64,000 nucleotides of DNA, taken from the NCBI RefSeq assembly GCF_028389875.1, contig NC_084664.1, forward strand, positions 119,295,966 to 119,359,965. The letters are read 5' to 3'. This document shows, one piece after another, positions 27,901-37,570 of the stretch. Under the pieces are notes generated by a model that was not told the DNA's origin, ran no database searches, and worked only from the letters and a program-made list of their open reading frames with translations. The translations under genes were made by a program, and so were the position numbers. This DNA is from Rhea pennata (lineage: Eukaryota; Chordata; Aves; Rheiformes; Rheidae). Position 1 is the first letter of the stretch; every line of letters begins with the position of its first letter.

Positions 27901-30900
27901 CAATCAGACCATGAATGTGAGAAGTTGGACACACCAAAACCTCGAATGGCTGCCACCCAGCAGCTAGTTCAAAATATTATAGGCAAGTACAGGGGCTATT
28001 TTTTTCCCCCAGTAGGCTATTTGAGCTTGTTATAAAAGCATGGAGGTGCCTTGATTAAATAGCCCTAAACCCATATGTCAGCATGTAATTCTGTTCCTCT
28101 AGACTGAGACAAGATAAAAAGAGTAGGTATCTGTAAAGAGTATCTTTGAAGACTAAATCAGATTCAGGTTTCTTTCAGGATGATTGTCTTGGTTCTCATT
28201 CTACAAATACTATAATGTAATAAATCGTAGCTAGCAATTTCTGTTAAATCATACCCACATAGCCCAATGGTTATATATCCTGGGTATACATGCCAGTCTA
28301 CTGGGATATGCCAACAATGCTGTTTTTTTTTTTTAATAAAAGTTGAGACCACAGTGTGATGTTTTCTACCTTTAAATTAGACCTATGGCAGGAAAGAGAA
28401 TAAATAAGCACTGCATAACCTGTTACCATGTGGATTCTGTGATGGCCGCACATACAGAAGCACTGGTGGTTGAATTCAGCTTTTGCAATCTAGTGCTACA
28501 TAAACATAGGTTGCATCTACATTTCAGGACCGAACCACATAGCAATTCTGTAAGCACCATGCACAATTTCGTATGCTCTGAAGTACTAGTACCTAGTTTT
28601 GTGGCTTCTGGAATGCATGGTGGAGATGGAAACATTAGAGATATGAGGCCCAGTGCCTGAGTCAAAAGATACATTTAGATGAGTTTTAACAGAGTTGGAG
28701 AAAACTGGATTCACGCTAACAGAAATATTATTGTCCTCAGATGCTAAAAAAAGTGAGCAAGCCAAAAGCAAAAAACGGAAAGGAGCGAAAAACAGTGAGA
28801 CAGCAGCAAAGGTGGCACTAATGAAACTGAAAATGCACGCCTGTGGGGATAAGTCTTTGCCTCAGGTCAGTCATACTTGTTTTCAATAACTGACTTATCA
28901 AAGAAGAGGAGAAGTTTTCTAGATTTTTTTTTCTTCATTTAGTTCCCTGCCCACCGACCCACATTGGTTTTAGTCTTAATTTTACAAGCCTACAATCTTT
29001 TATATGAAGACTTCAACTTGGCAATCTCATTAATTTCTGATCTGTTACAAGATGTCTACATACAGTTTAGAGCAATCAGGTCAAATTCCCTCCTATTTTA
29101 ACAGAAATGTATTTGCCTGCCACACAGCTAGCCTATCTCATAGGGATGCTTTTCATGATGGGTACTGAAAGGCTTCTGGCACACATTGGGGACACAATTT
29201 GTACAACTCTGTCCCATGCACAACTGAACTTTGTGTTCTGTAAATTTTCTTTCCTGTTTCTAGTACTCAGATTTAAGAGATATATATTTCATTTTTACAT
29301 GAAGTGAACCTGAGGTTAGTTGTTCCTGGTCTGGCTCAAAGATGGTCTTGATAGTTGCTTATGTTTCATTCAGCCTTTAATTTCTTTGATTCTTGAACTA
29401 CTTAAAATTCCTTATTGTTAATCACTACAGTGGCCACTCATACCAAGAGTTTCCCCCTCCCACCCTCCCCCCCCCCATCCCAGATTAAGATTATGTTGGT
29501 TTGGAAAACCCTTACTTTTTTCATGTAGGGTTTTACTTCAGATCAGTACTTACGTGTCCTGTTTAAGGAACTGTGTTTAAATAGCTTTTCACAACACTTA
29601 TGTTGGAGCACATAAAGTTTAGGCCTTTTATATTGAATTTATAATTCTGACAATGTGATAGTTTTATTATTAGGTGTTGTCTTTGTAGCATACATTTAAT
29701 TATTATCTGTAAAATAACAACAACTAGCCGCTTTCTGAATCCTGTCACGAATTTCTTTGTCTCTGCTTTAAACTGTGCTTAAAAATTCTGCTTAGGCAGG
29801 AAACACAATAAAAAACCTACTTGTAGCATACTTCACAGATAAATAAATATGTGTTGGAAGAAGTGATTGATTTCAAATACTGCAGAACTATTAAAAAAAT
29901 AAAACTTCCATATTTATAAGGAAATTAAAGTTGCTTCCTAATTTCAAAGCCAGTAAGCTGTAGCACAAATGACTGTATGCTAATTTCTTTCATTATTCAT
30001 TTTCTCAATTGGATATTGTTTAACTATCTTGAAATGTGATAACTGTAACACTGTTAAGTTAACCTGTTAGTCTCCTATACCTGGCTATTTAAATTGCTTC
30101 TCAGACTCCTGGCTGCGGTGTTTTACTGCTTTCTATTGCCCAGCTCTTTTCAGTCAAGTGATAGTTTTTTTTAATATGAAGTTTCTGGGATTCCTCTTAG
30201 ACACATTAGTTCTTGCATTGCTATATAGAGGAGACAGAGCCAGATTTTCCTTAGCAGTACAAGGACAGCGGACAATGGCCACAAACTGCAACATGGGAAA
30301 TTCCAATTGGATAACAGGAAAAAATATTCAGAGTGAGGGTGGTGAGACTTTGGTACAAGTTGTCCTAACAGGTGCAACAAGTTTCCAACTATGGAGTCTT
30401 CATCTTTGTGATGTTCAGAACTTCACTGGATCTGACTCTGAGCAATCTAATCTACTTTGAGAGGTAGATCCAGCTTTCAAATTGGCTCTGTTTAGAGTCA
30501 TCTCATCCAAACCTGTGCTCAGCAGGAGCTTCCTGACTGTATTATTCTATGATCGGGAAAATAAGGCTATCTTAGATTTATCTTAACTTTTCTCTGACCC
30601 CTTCCTCGAGATTAGCTTCCTACAGTTTTTTTTTTTTTTTTTTTTTTTTTGGTTTCAGAGAGGATATGAGTTACCCTTCTTGAAACTGACCAGCTCAAAA
30701 CAGGAATGCTGCAAAGTAACATTAGTTACTGTGTCCCTGATTGACTGGTATTTTCTTGGGTATGGCACAGGAAGCATATCCCATAGTTTGAGATGCAATA
30801 GTAGAATGAGCTGCTCTGAGAATTACACTCCAATGAGCTGTGGAAGACTGTCTCCTCATCTGTTGAACATGAAAAGGAAGTGTAGGAAGGTGCTGAGGCA

Positions 30901-33900
30901 CAAACAGTAGTTGAGTGATGTCAATAATGCAGAATGGCTCTCTTAGTTGTTTTACAGGTTGTGGTCACTTACATTTTTAGCTCAGGTACTACTTCCCTTG
31001 CCCTTTGTCATATTCCTTGATGTTAAAAATGTTTGCATGTGGAGAGAACTCAAGTTTTGAGGAAAATACACAAGTTGAAAGTCAGATTTAGTTCTGTGAA
31101 AATAGTTGGAGGAACTCTTGTTGTTCTAGGTAAAACATAAATAAATCCATTAAAAACACTTGATTGTATTTGGCTTGGACTCATCAAGGGACATCTTAAC
31201 AGATGAATATATCAATGATACTTGCTTCTGCATTTTCAGTTGAACGCTTAGAAGAAATAAACCTGAAGAAGAAGTTGTCCCAATCCCCTACGTAAAGTCT
31301 TTCATAAGTTACTCTTGAAATGTTTCACTCCAGTAGATTTTCAAAGAACATTAGTATATAAAAGTAGGGAAAATGGGATAAATGATGAGGTGGGCCAAGA
31401 CCAAAATGCTACTTCGTGAAGCAGGCATTTCTAGCACAGTGGATTGTTCTGTTTCAACAGCTTTTGCATTCTAGTTTGAGTCAGATTATACTGCTGCCAA
31501 AAGCCAGCCCTGCCTATTTAAAGTCACCTTTTCCTCTTCAGATCAGTCACTGTTGTCTAATAGATCCAGGGCAGAGACTGTTTTTCTTATGTCTGTCTGC
31601 CGTAGCCCATTATTGGCAGGACAGGAAGGAACACACACACCAATGTGATGCAAGTTCAATCCAACTTTTTTCCTTTGTCTATCTAGCTTATATATCTTTT
31701 CCAGCAAGCTCATGCATCCACGCACCTCGCAAAGCATTTCTGTTGGTTGTCTAGCATTGTCCACACGCATCTGCTCAGTTTCTAATTGGCTGCTGTGTTG
31801 ACTCCCTTTCTGGATGCACAGTCCTGTGAGTGATCACAGGCTTCTGCTTACCTTATCTTCTTAATCCTCTTGCCCTCGAGGAATTCCTCCTTGGTGACCT
31901 TTGAATGGCTTGTTGCTTACTTCAGCTCTTCATAGTCCTGCAAGATAGCCAAGGCCCCGACACCTCCCCCTCTTTTTTCAAAAACAGAAGCAGCTATCCT
32001 CTGCATGGATTGCTGTAAGCATTGCAATATACAGGGTAGACATACAAGTAACATCAGGACAACCAGTCCCATAAGCATAAATTGATGAACAAGAGAAGCA
32101 AGCCAGGAGCTTAAACCTAGCGATTTTAACCAACTTTCCAAGCCCCAACTCTCCTCCTTCAGTTTACTCATCCCATTCTTTAAATCCCGTTTCCCTGCAA
32201 CGGAGTTCCATCCTTTTTAAACTTAGAATGGCACTCAATTGCCTTGTGTCCAAATTTTTGGCACCTGCCGCAGTTCCCATTAAATCCTTTCAGGCTCCCA
32301 GTTAACGCTCCACCCTGCCCTCTCGATCTTTCCGGACAGTTTCTTTTCATGTGACCTACTTTTCCACATTGATAACAGGCGCCTTTTGGACCCCTGTCTC
32401 CCTTACCCAACACTCTTCCTTCTTTCAGCGCTGCAGCTAATGCAGTGGCATGTATTTTTGCCTTTTGCTCTTCTTCGACTAATGGTGCTCTGGCACAGGC
32501 CTCTATCATCTGAGTGATGGATGCCCCAGGGGGTAATGCCGCAAGCAACTGCTTACATGCCCTATTGGCATTCTGCACCGCCAATTCCTTTACCAACAGC
32601 ATTTTCATGTCTGGGGGAACATTTGGCGCGAGGTCAAGAGCATCCTTCAAACGATCAACAAATCCAAAAAATGTCTCATCAGGTTTCTGCGTAATCTTAG
32701 TGTATGGTAGTTGCGGGGTACCCACTTGTGGCAGTGCTAAGAACGCCGCCAAGGCTGCGTTCTTAGATTGCTGCAAGATTCTAGGGTGTAAAGCCACCTG
32801 CGCTGCTGGATCCCTATATTGACCATTTCCCATTAGCTGATCCAAGCTGGCAACCTGCAGAGGATCATCTCGTAGGTTCAAATTATTCATTTGCTTTTCC
32901 TCCAGCCTTTCCTGCCATTTTGCCATCCACAACATGAAAGTGGTTGATGACAAAATAAGCTCCATCACCGCCCTTTCCTTACCACACACCACCGACTGTA
33001 GCCATGACAACACCCCTTCCCTTTCTCGGGCCTCTTCCCCCGTGCCTCCAAGCTGCCGCTGTATCTCAAGCATTTCCTCTTTTTCCTGCCTGCTGAAACA
33101 CCCATCTGCCCCAAACTTAGATTGCAAGTAATTCGGTGCCTCATCCAGCGTCATTTCTCCCTTCTCTACCATTCTCCGCAGCCAGCGTTTCTGCCGATTC
33201 ACCCCGTCCGGATTTACCCCTTTTGCCCCGTGGCCCGCCCTACAGCTGGCCGCCTGACCCGACTCAAATTTGTCAATCTGTCGTTCAATGTTCTCTACCC
33301 CCTTTACGACTGAATTATGGGCAGCCTTATACGCTGCCTGTATGTCCCTTCGTCCCGATCCCCAGTCAAGGCGCTTCATCTGATCCAACAAGGCAGTCAT
33401 CCTGTCAGCTTGGTCGCGGAGCTCTTGACAAATCTCTCTCAGAGGCTCTTGGTCCCCTGGCTCATCATCCGGCAGCGGGACCTTTACTGGATCAATGTCC
33501 ATATTCGCTGGGGGAGCGGTACACGCCGGATGCTCCTCCCCTTCCCAGGGTGGCAAATCGTCGTCTATTCCCCCCCAAGCCTCCTTTTCGGCTACGGAGA
33601 CAGGACAGGCATGCAGGGGACACTTGAGATCATCATCGTCAGGCACCTCCTCATACTGAGGTCCCGAGCCACTCACAGCCGTCCATTCTGAGTCTCCCGA
33701 GCCTTCATGCTCCTCACCAGTACATTGCACGGCACAGCGAATGGTGGCGGCAACAGCCGCTTCCCCGTGCAGCTGTTCCAGCATCAGTCGGACCGGTCGA
33801 TATATCTTTGCCAACGCCCGTGCCTCCTTGGATCCCACTTGCACATTTTCCCACAGTTCCTTTCCGACTCGTTCCCATGCTTCCAGCTTGTATACTTCTG

Positions 33901-35343
33901 GAGCTTCCACTATAAGCCCCTTTCTTCGGCACCACAGTAATAAATCAGTTAAGTCTGACTTCGTTATCTGGGTGTCCGTTTTCCGAGCCAATTTCAACAG
34001 GCTCTCTATTGCTGCTTGTTCTGTCGCTGATGCAGCGACCCCCATCCTGCTTCCCTGACTCACCGGTCTGTCGTGGCCACAATCCGCCTTTCTTCGGGCG
34101 CCCAGCTACGGTCGCTGGCTATGCAGGATCCTTGCCCGCTTACGGCTCCACTCCTTACCCCAGTTGGTCTCTGAGGATCACGTCGGGGTCACCAGATGCC
34201 GTAGCCCATTATTGGCAAGACGGGAAGGAACACACACATCAATGTGATGCAAGTTCAATCCAACTTTATTCCTTTGTCTATCTAGCTTATATATCTTTTC
34301 CAGCAAGCTCATGCATCCACGCACCTCGCAAAGCATTTCTATTGGTTGTCTAGCATTGTCCACATGCATCTGCTCAGTTTCTAATTGGCTGCTGTGTTGA
34401 CTCCCTTTCTGGATGCACAGTCCTGTGAGTGATTACAGGCATCTGCTTATCTGCTGGGTTGACTCCCTTTCTGGATGCATATCTTGTGAGTGATTACAGG
34501 CGTCTGCTTATCTTATCTTCTTAATCCTCTTGCCCTCAAGGAATTCCTCCTTGGTGACCTTTGAACAGCTTGTTGCTTACTTCAGCTCTTCATAGTCCTG
34601 CAAGATAGCCAAGGCCCCGACAGTCTGTCTATATGTAATGCCGTCTATCTGTGAAAGTCTGAAGAATGATGCTCTTTTGACCTTTCTGAACAAATGTATA
34701 AGTGCCTGTAGTTGGAGGGATCTGGACTTCTGATCTCAGCCATTTCTGTTAAATTCATTCTGCAGTAAAATGGGACCTCAGTCTTGTTGGGATATGACAA
34801 CAATTTTGGGGTTGAAGTTTAATTTTTTTACTGAAAGACTATTCGATACATATGTCTGGAGTTATTTGTTTCTATTAATATTTTTTGCTTGTTTTTCTAG
34901 ACAGAAAGAATTTACTTTCAAGTATTCTTACCAAAGGGAAACAAAGAAAAAAGCAAGCCCATGTTCTTTTGCAGTAAGTGGAGTATTGGCAAAGTAGTAG
35001 ATAGTGCAGCTTCCTTAGCAAGCCTCAAAAATGACAACAACAAATCAACAGCCCAGGTAAATTACTAATAATAAACATGTTCCACTTTGGTATTTCTCCC
35101 TTTCCCCTGCTGTCTTCTTGCTTCTCAGATACAAATTAACATCAAGATTTGCCTATGTTATTTATCTTGTAGAAATTGAGATTATGCCATACTACCTCTG
35201 GAGAAGCCTTACCATTTGAGCACACTTTGGAAACATGGCTATCTGATAACGAATGTCCATTGTACAATGGTGGAAACATCATTTTGGAATATCTTGACAA
35301 TGAAGTTCTATTTATAGAAGATATGGAATCATACTTCAGTTAA
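24954..35343 (+). CDS. ZFAND1: ZFAND1, AN1-type zinc finger protein 1, 8 exons
   Basis: Exons: 24954-25008, 26430-26472, 27272-27311, 27677-27804, 27891-27982, 28741-28865, 34901-35056, 35173-35343 (TAA). Phases join to 269 aa; the human protein (recalled) is 268 aa. Two AN1 zinc fingers are complete: C10, C15, C25, C28, C33, H36, H42, C44 and C64, C69, C79, C82, C87, H90, H96, C98. A Lys-rich linker (exon 6, containing KGAKNSETAAKVALMKLKMHA) leads to a C-terminal ubiquitin-like region containing CPLYNGGNIILEYL. The family protein recruits the 26S proteasome and p97/VCP to arsenite-induced stress granules for their clearance (known for human). Intron 5 has a GC donor (AG|GCAAGT) and an AG acceptor. 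Intron 6 is 6 kb and carries a CR1 and an antisense retroviral element. The start is the first ATG in the CpG island, heading the conserved MAELELGQHC. Confidence 0.96.
25101..25228 (+). repeat. 22-bp GC-box minisatellite in ZFAND1 intron 1
   Basis: Five perfect copies of ccgaggcgcggcggggg plus cgggg (starts 25110, 25132, 25154, 25176, 25198), preceded by an extra ggggcgggg. Each unit contains a ggggcgggg Sp1-type box. It lies about 100 bp downstream of the exon 1 donor. Confidence 0.93.
30222..30556 (+). mobile_element. CR1 LINE 3' fragment, in ZFAND1 intron 6
   Basis: Decayed CR1 3'-end sequence: a stretch resembling the ORF2 C-terminal coding region (gacagagccag...cacaaactg...aggaaattcc), the gtgagggtggt segment, and a terminal attctatgat typical of CR1 3' repeats. 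More diverged than the other two CR1 copies. Confidence 0.75.
31591..31597. repeat. Target-site duplication, left copy (gtctgtc)
   Basis: The 7 bases before the left LTR equal the 7 bases after the right LTR (34623-34629). The target is itself a GTCT repeat, so the true duplication length could be shorter than 7. Confidence 0.7.
31598..31962 (-). repeat. 3' LTR of the endogenous retrovirus
   Basis: 365 bp, aligns end to end with 34197-34622 apart from the 61-bp duplication. The TATA element is kept, but the polyadenylation hexamer that reads AATAAA in the 5' LTR is AAAAAA here (tttttt on the plus strand near 31675), so normal 3' processing in this LTR is probably lost. Confidence 0.93.
31917..32171 (-). 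pseudogene. env: Env transmembrane-subunit C-terminal remnant
   Basis: An 84-codon frame with a Trp-rich membrane-proximal part (W9, W14, W23), a hydrophobic segment at about residues 31-51 containing C44, C47 and C51, and a short tail that reads through the polypurine tract and 45 nt into the 3' LTR. This is the layout of a retroviral TM subunit's membrane anchor. SU, the fusion peptide and the rest of TM are deleted. It has its own ATG at 32171 and lies in the -1 frame relative to gag, with no stop back to the slippery site. The family assignment rests on position and composition, not on a search. Confidence 0.75.
31963..31978 (-). other. Retroviral polypurine tract
   Basis: The minus strand has a pure A/G run, AAAAAAGAGGGGGAGG, directly abutting the TGTCGG start of the 3' LTR, the standard plus-strand primer position. 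Confidence 0.92.
32180..34045 (-). CDS. gag: Intact retroviral Gag polyprotein, betaretrovirus-like
   Basis: 621 codons without a stop. The ATG at 34045 is chosen because it begins MGVAAS, an N-myristoylation signal, in a strong Kozak setting; the in-frame codon at 34063 is GTG. Residues about 1-110 look like a helical matrix domain; about 110-200 is acidic and Pro-rich; about 330-540 is capsid-like, with a major homology region at 451-470 (ITQKPDETFFGFVDRL). Nucleocapsid zinc knuckles of the form C-x2-C-x4-H-x4-C are at 557-570 and 592-605. The reading frame ends shortly after a GGGAAAC heptamer. In the family Gag builds the virion shell and packages RNA. Full integrity in a provirus whose LTRs differ by about 3% could reflect relatively young age, mobilisation by a helper, or selection for Gag. 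It is transcribed, if at all, opposite to ZFAND1. Confidence 0.93.
   Translation of the reverse strand: MGVAASATEQAAIESLLKLARKTDTQITKSDLTDLLLWCRRKGLIVEAPEVYKLEAWERVGKELWENVQVGSKEARALAKIYRPVRLMLEQLHGEAAVAATIRCAVQCTGEEHEGSGDSEWTAVSGSGPQYEEVPDDDDLKCPLHACPVSVAEKEAWGGIDDDLPPWEGEEHPACTAPPANMDIDPVKVPLPDDEPGDQEPLREICQELRDQADRMTALLDQMKRLDWGSGRRDIQAAYKAAHNSVVKGVENIERQIDKFESGQAASCRAGHGAKGVNPDGVNRQKRWLRRMVEKGEMTLDEAPNYLQSKFGADGCFSRQEKEEMLEIQRQLGGTGEEAREREGVLSWLQSVVCGKERAVMELILSSTTFMLWMAKWQERLEEKQMNNLNLRDDPLQVASLDQLMGNGQYRDPAAQVALHPRILQQSKNAALAAFLALPQVGTPQLPYTKITQKPDETFFGFVDRLKDALDLAPNVPPDMKMLLVKELAVQNANRACKQLLAALPPGASITQMIEACARAPLVEEEQKAKIHATALAAALKEGRVLGKGDRGPKGACYQCGKVGHMKRNCPERSRGQGGALTGSLKGFNGNCGRCQKFGHKAIECHSKFKKDGTPLQGNGI
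32189..32195 (-). promoter_or_regulatory. -1 ribosomal frameshift slippery heptamer (G GGA AAC)
   Basis: GGGAAAC sits in the correct X XXY YYZ phase relative to gag, three codons before the gag stop. The same heptamer serves gag-pro frameshifting in Mason-Pfizer-type betaretroviruses (known). The -1 frame is open from here into the env remnant, ending at 31917. I did not assess a downstream pseudoknot. Confidence 0.75.
34058..34063 (-). promoter_or_regulatory. Candidate retroviral leader splice donor (GTGAGT)
   Basis: GTGAGT lies on the minus strand between the primer site and the gag ATG, the usual place for the donor used for subgenomic env mRNA. It also explains why a GTG codon at 34063 lies in frame upstream of the ATG and is not the start. 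Confidence 0.5.
34177..34194 (-). other. Retroviral primer binding site, tRNA-Trp
   Basis: The plus strand reads atcacgtcggggtcacca, which is the 3' end of vertebrate tRNA-Trp including CCA. The minus strand is therefore an 18-nt site for tRNA-Trp, 2 nt after the 5' LTR. This is the primer of avian leukosis-type alpharetroviruses (known). Confidence 0.93.
34197..34622 (-). repeat. 5' LTR of the endogenous retrovirus
   Basis: 426 bp, reading TGTCGGGGCC...CTACGGCA on the minus strand. TATATAA lies at 34287-34293 and AATAAA at 34265-34270, so U3/R can be placed approximately. It is 61 bp longer than its partner because part of U3 (about 34400-34520, the unit containing ctccctttctggatgca and gagtgattacaggc) is present twice in tandem. 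Confidence 0.93.
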
Positions 35344-35690
35344 TCAGCAAACTATCACAAACAAAAAAATCAAAGATTTTTTCAAAATGTGTGTGGCATT
35401 CAAACCAAGTCCATTTTCTTTTTAAAATCACTAGTATATCATAATTTGTCCTCTGTTACAAAGACACAGTTTCCATCAATACTCCAGTTGCACTGACTGA
35501 ATTGAATACTGTTCTAAAAGCCAAATTAGTTATTGTAATAACTAATATAAGTGATGTGTTCTAGAATAAATCTTTGCTTTATATCTGTATAATGTCAGTA
35601 CTATTCTCTTAAATTTTGTATTTATGGTATTTTTGTGTAAATTATGATAAAAGTATGTATTAAGACCAATAAATAATGAAAATGTGAATT
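35344..35690 (+). other. ZFAND1 3'UTR with poly(A) signals
   Basis: AATAAA is present at 35565-35570 and 35668-35673; the second, inside accaataaataatg, would end the transcript near 35690. Confidence 0.65.
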
Positions 35691-37570
35691 TGAAGTGTAT
35701 CAGTTCTTTAAAGGTAAGAAACAGTGTACACTATTGCAATATCTTTTCTGTCACTCTGTTCTACAAGAACAGATTTCCTTGAGTTTAGAATCCAGCACTA
35801 TCCACGCTCTAGGTTCTCATTTACTTTTCTCCTTATAACAGCATAATGACTCTTAGAAGAAAAGGCTTCTGAATTTAATGTAAATTCTCATAAATGTCTG
35901 TCTGTCTCTCTTTTTTTAAAAATTTTAACATTATTGTTTGATTAAGGATAAAAAAGAGCATGAAATGATTGATCCCTGTTTTGGCTGATATTCAGTAGCT
36001 CTGTTGATTTTACGTTTCCAGTCCAGGTTTTTCTCTAGTTCCTGCCCTCCTAGAGGGAACCAATGGCTACAGAGCTCGATTCTGGTTCATATGTAGTTTT
36101 GAAAACAGATAACCACGTGTGGGGACAAAAAACATTTTAGGCATAACTGCAATAAAAACAAAAATCACTATGAGAGAAGTCTCCCTAGTGTCTTTTTCAA
36201 AAGATACTCTTCATAAGCAGAGCAGTAATGTGGTCTTGTTCAGGTGGCCCTAAACTATCACACATTCTTTTACAGCCGAACAGTGTAGCTCCGGTAACAA
36301 TTCAGAAATCTCTGTAGTATAGTGATTGGACTAGGAAAAAAAAAACAAATCTCAGTAAGTGTGAGGCTATTGTTCTTGTTTTGCTACTGTACCATTTTTG
36401 CTACTGTAGTTTTAACATGACTTAGGTATTGTTAAATGATTTTACTGTGTGCTGTGTAGATGTCATGAAAAGGAAGGTGCTTCCGGTTTCCATGAAGGAA
36501 AAGGTTGATGACCCAGAGTAAGCACTTAACTAGATATGAGTGGTTTGGCTCCAGTTTTCTTTCCAGTGTGGAGGCCTTTAAAGTAACTCACAGACATACT
36601 GATCAGGAATTAAGTCAAGGGTCTGTAGGGATAAAGCAGTCTGCAGAAAGAGCAGAATTGCTGATCAAAGGGTAATCCATGCAATGGAGAGAAAATAGCT
36701 CAGAGTCCTAGAGTTTAGAATAGGGAAGCAATGATGGAGCTAAGATTGATGGGAAGCTTGGAGAAATCAATAGTGTTCTACAGGGAGGGAAAGGTAGTAC
36801 TTCAGTGGCTATTTTAGTAATTAAGAAATCTTTGGTTCCTTATAGTGAGATACGTGTGTATTTCTTCTGTTTCTTCCACCTCCCTCTAAAGCAGTTTGTG
36901 ATCTCTCTTTAGAGCGTATGAGGAACATTCCTCTCTTTCCTTACTTTTTTTCCTGCCTTTCCTTAGCAATCCCCCTATTCACTTTCTTATGCATCTTAGG
37001 CTGGTAAGGAGGACACAATAAAAGGCCAACCATCGCTGTGGGACAGGGAAGTCAGAGAGTGCCAAAGAAAATTATCCTGCAGAACAGGGTCATCTTTTGC
37101 AGGAGAAAATCCTCGCATTCCTTCCTTATCCTCTTCCTCCTTCCACCAGGTTTTTGCCCTACAGGTTTTCAAGGGGGATGCACAAGGTTGAATGGCTCAT
37201 CTCTTCTCTCACACCTCCTGCAGACTGCTGTCATACAGAGCTAACTGGCATGTTCCTTGGACCAGTTATGTCCTAATTTCCATGGAAAAATGAAAAAGTC
37301 CTTTGGATAAATTTATCCAATCTTTAGGTATTATCTGCAGGAGGAACTCCTGTAGTGTAAAACAGGACTGTGACATACCTTCCTTTCAGCTGTCACCTGC
37401 AAGCAGAACTTGTTGGTCATACAGCCTTCCCCCCCAACACACACCTCCTGTTTGGATCAGAGGTGTGAACAGTACAGAGGCTGCATTTAGAAACGTCCCT
37501 ACACAGCCTCGTGAGAAGTTGTTTTTTACTCATAATGCAGATTTTACAGTGTATGTAACTGCAAGGAAAA

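Larger units (their letters stand above)
31598..34622 (-). mobile_element. Endogenous retrovirus, internally deleted (LTR-gag-env tail-LTR), antisense in ZFAND1 intron 6
   Basis: A 3.0-kb provirus lies on the minus strand. LTRs with TG...CA ends are at 34197-34622 (5') and 31598-31962 (3'). In order it has an 18-nt tRNA-Trp primer site, a splice donor, an uninterrupted gag with a myristoylation start, a major homology region and two zinc knuckles, a gag-pro type slippery heptamer, a short reading frame with an Env-like membrane anchor, and a polypurine tract next to the 3' LTR. Protease, reverse transcriptase, integrase, SU and most of TM are missing, so it cannot replicate alone. Gag layout is betaretrovirus-like (ERVK/class II), whereas the primer site is the tRNA-Trp type known from alpharetroviruses. 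The flanks match for 7 bp (gtctgtc). I count about 12 substitutions between the LTRs over 365 aligned bases (roughly 3%), plus a 61-bp duplication in the 5' LTR, so the insertion is not very recent. Confidence 0.95.

Noticed and set aside
31228-31294. Exon-like segment in ZFAND1 intron 6: acceptor attttcag followed by 18 codons containing ERLEEINLKKKL and a stop
   Set aside because: No counterpart in the ZFAND1 family, and exons 6 and 7 join in phase without it; chance or a rare alternative end.
34046-34063. gag start at 34063
   Set aside because: That codon is GTG and coincides with a splice-donor-like GTGAGT; the ATG at 34045 gives a myristoylation signal.
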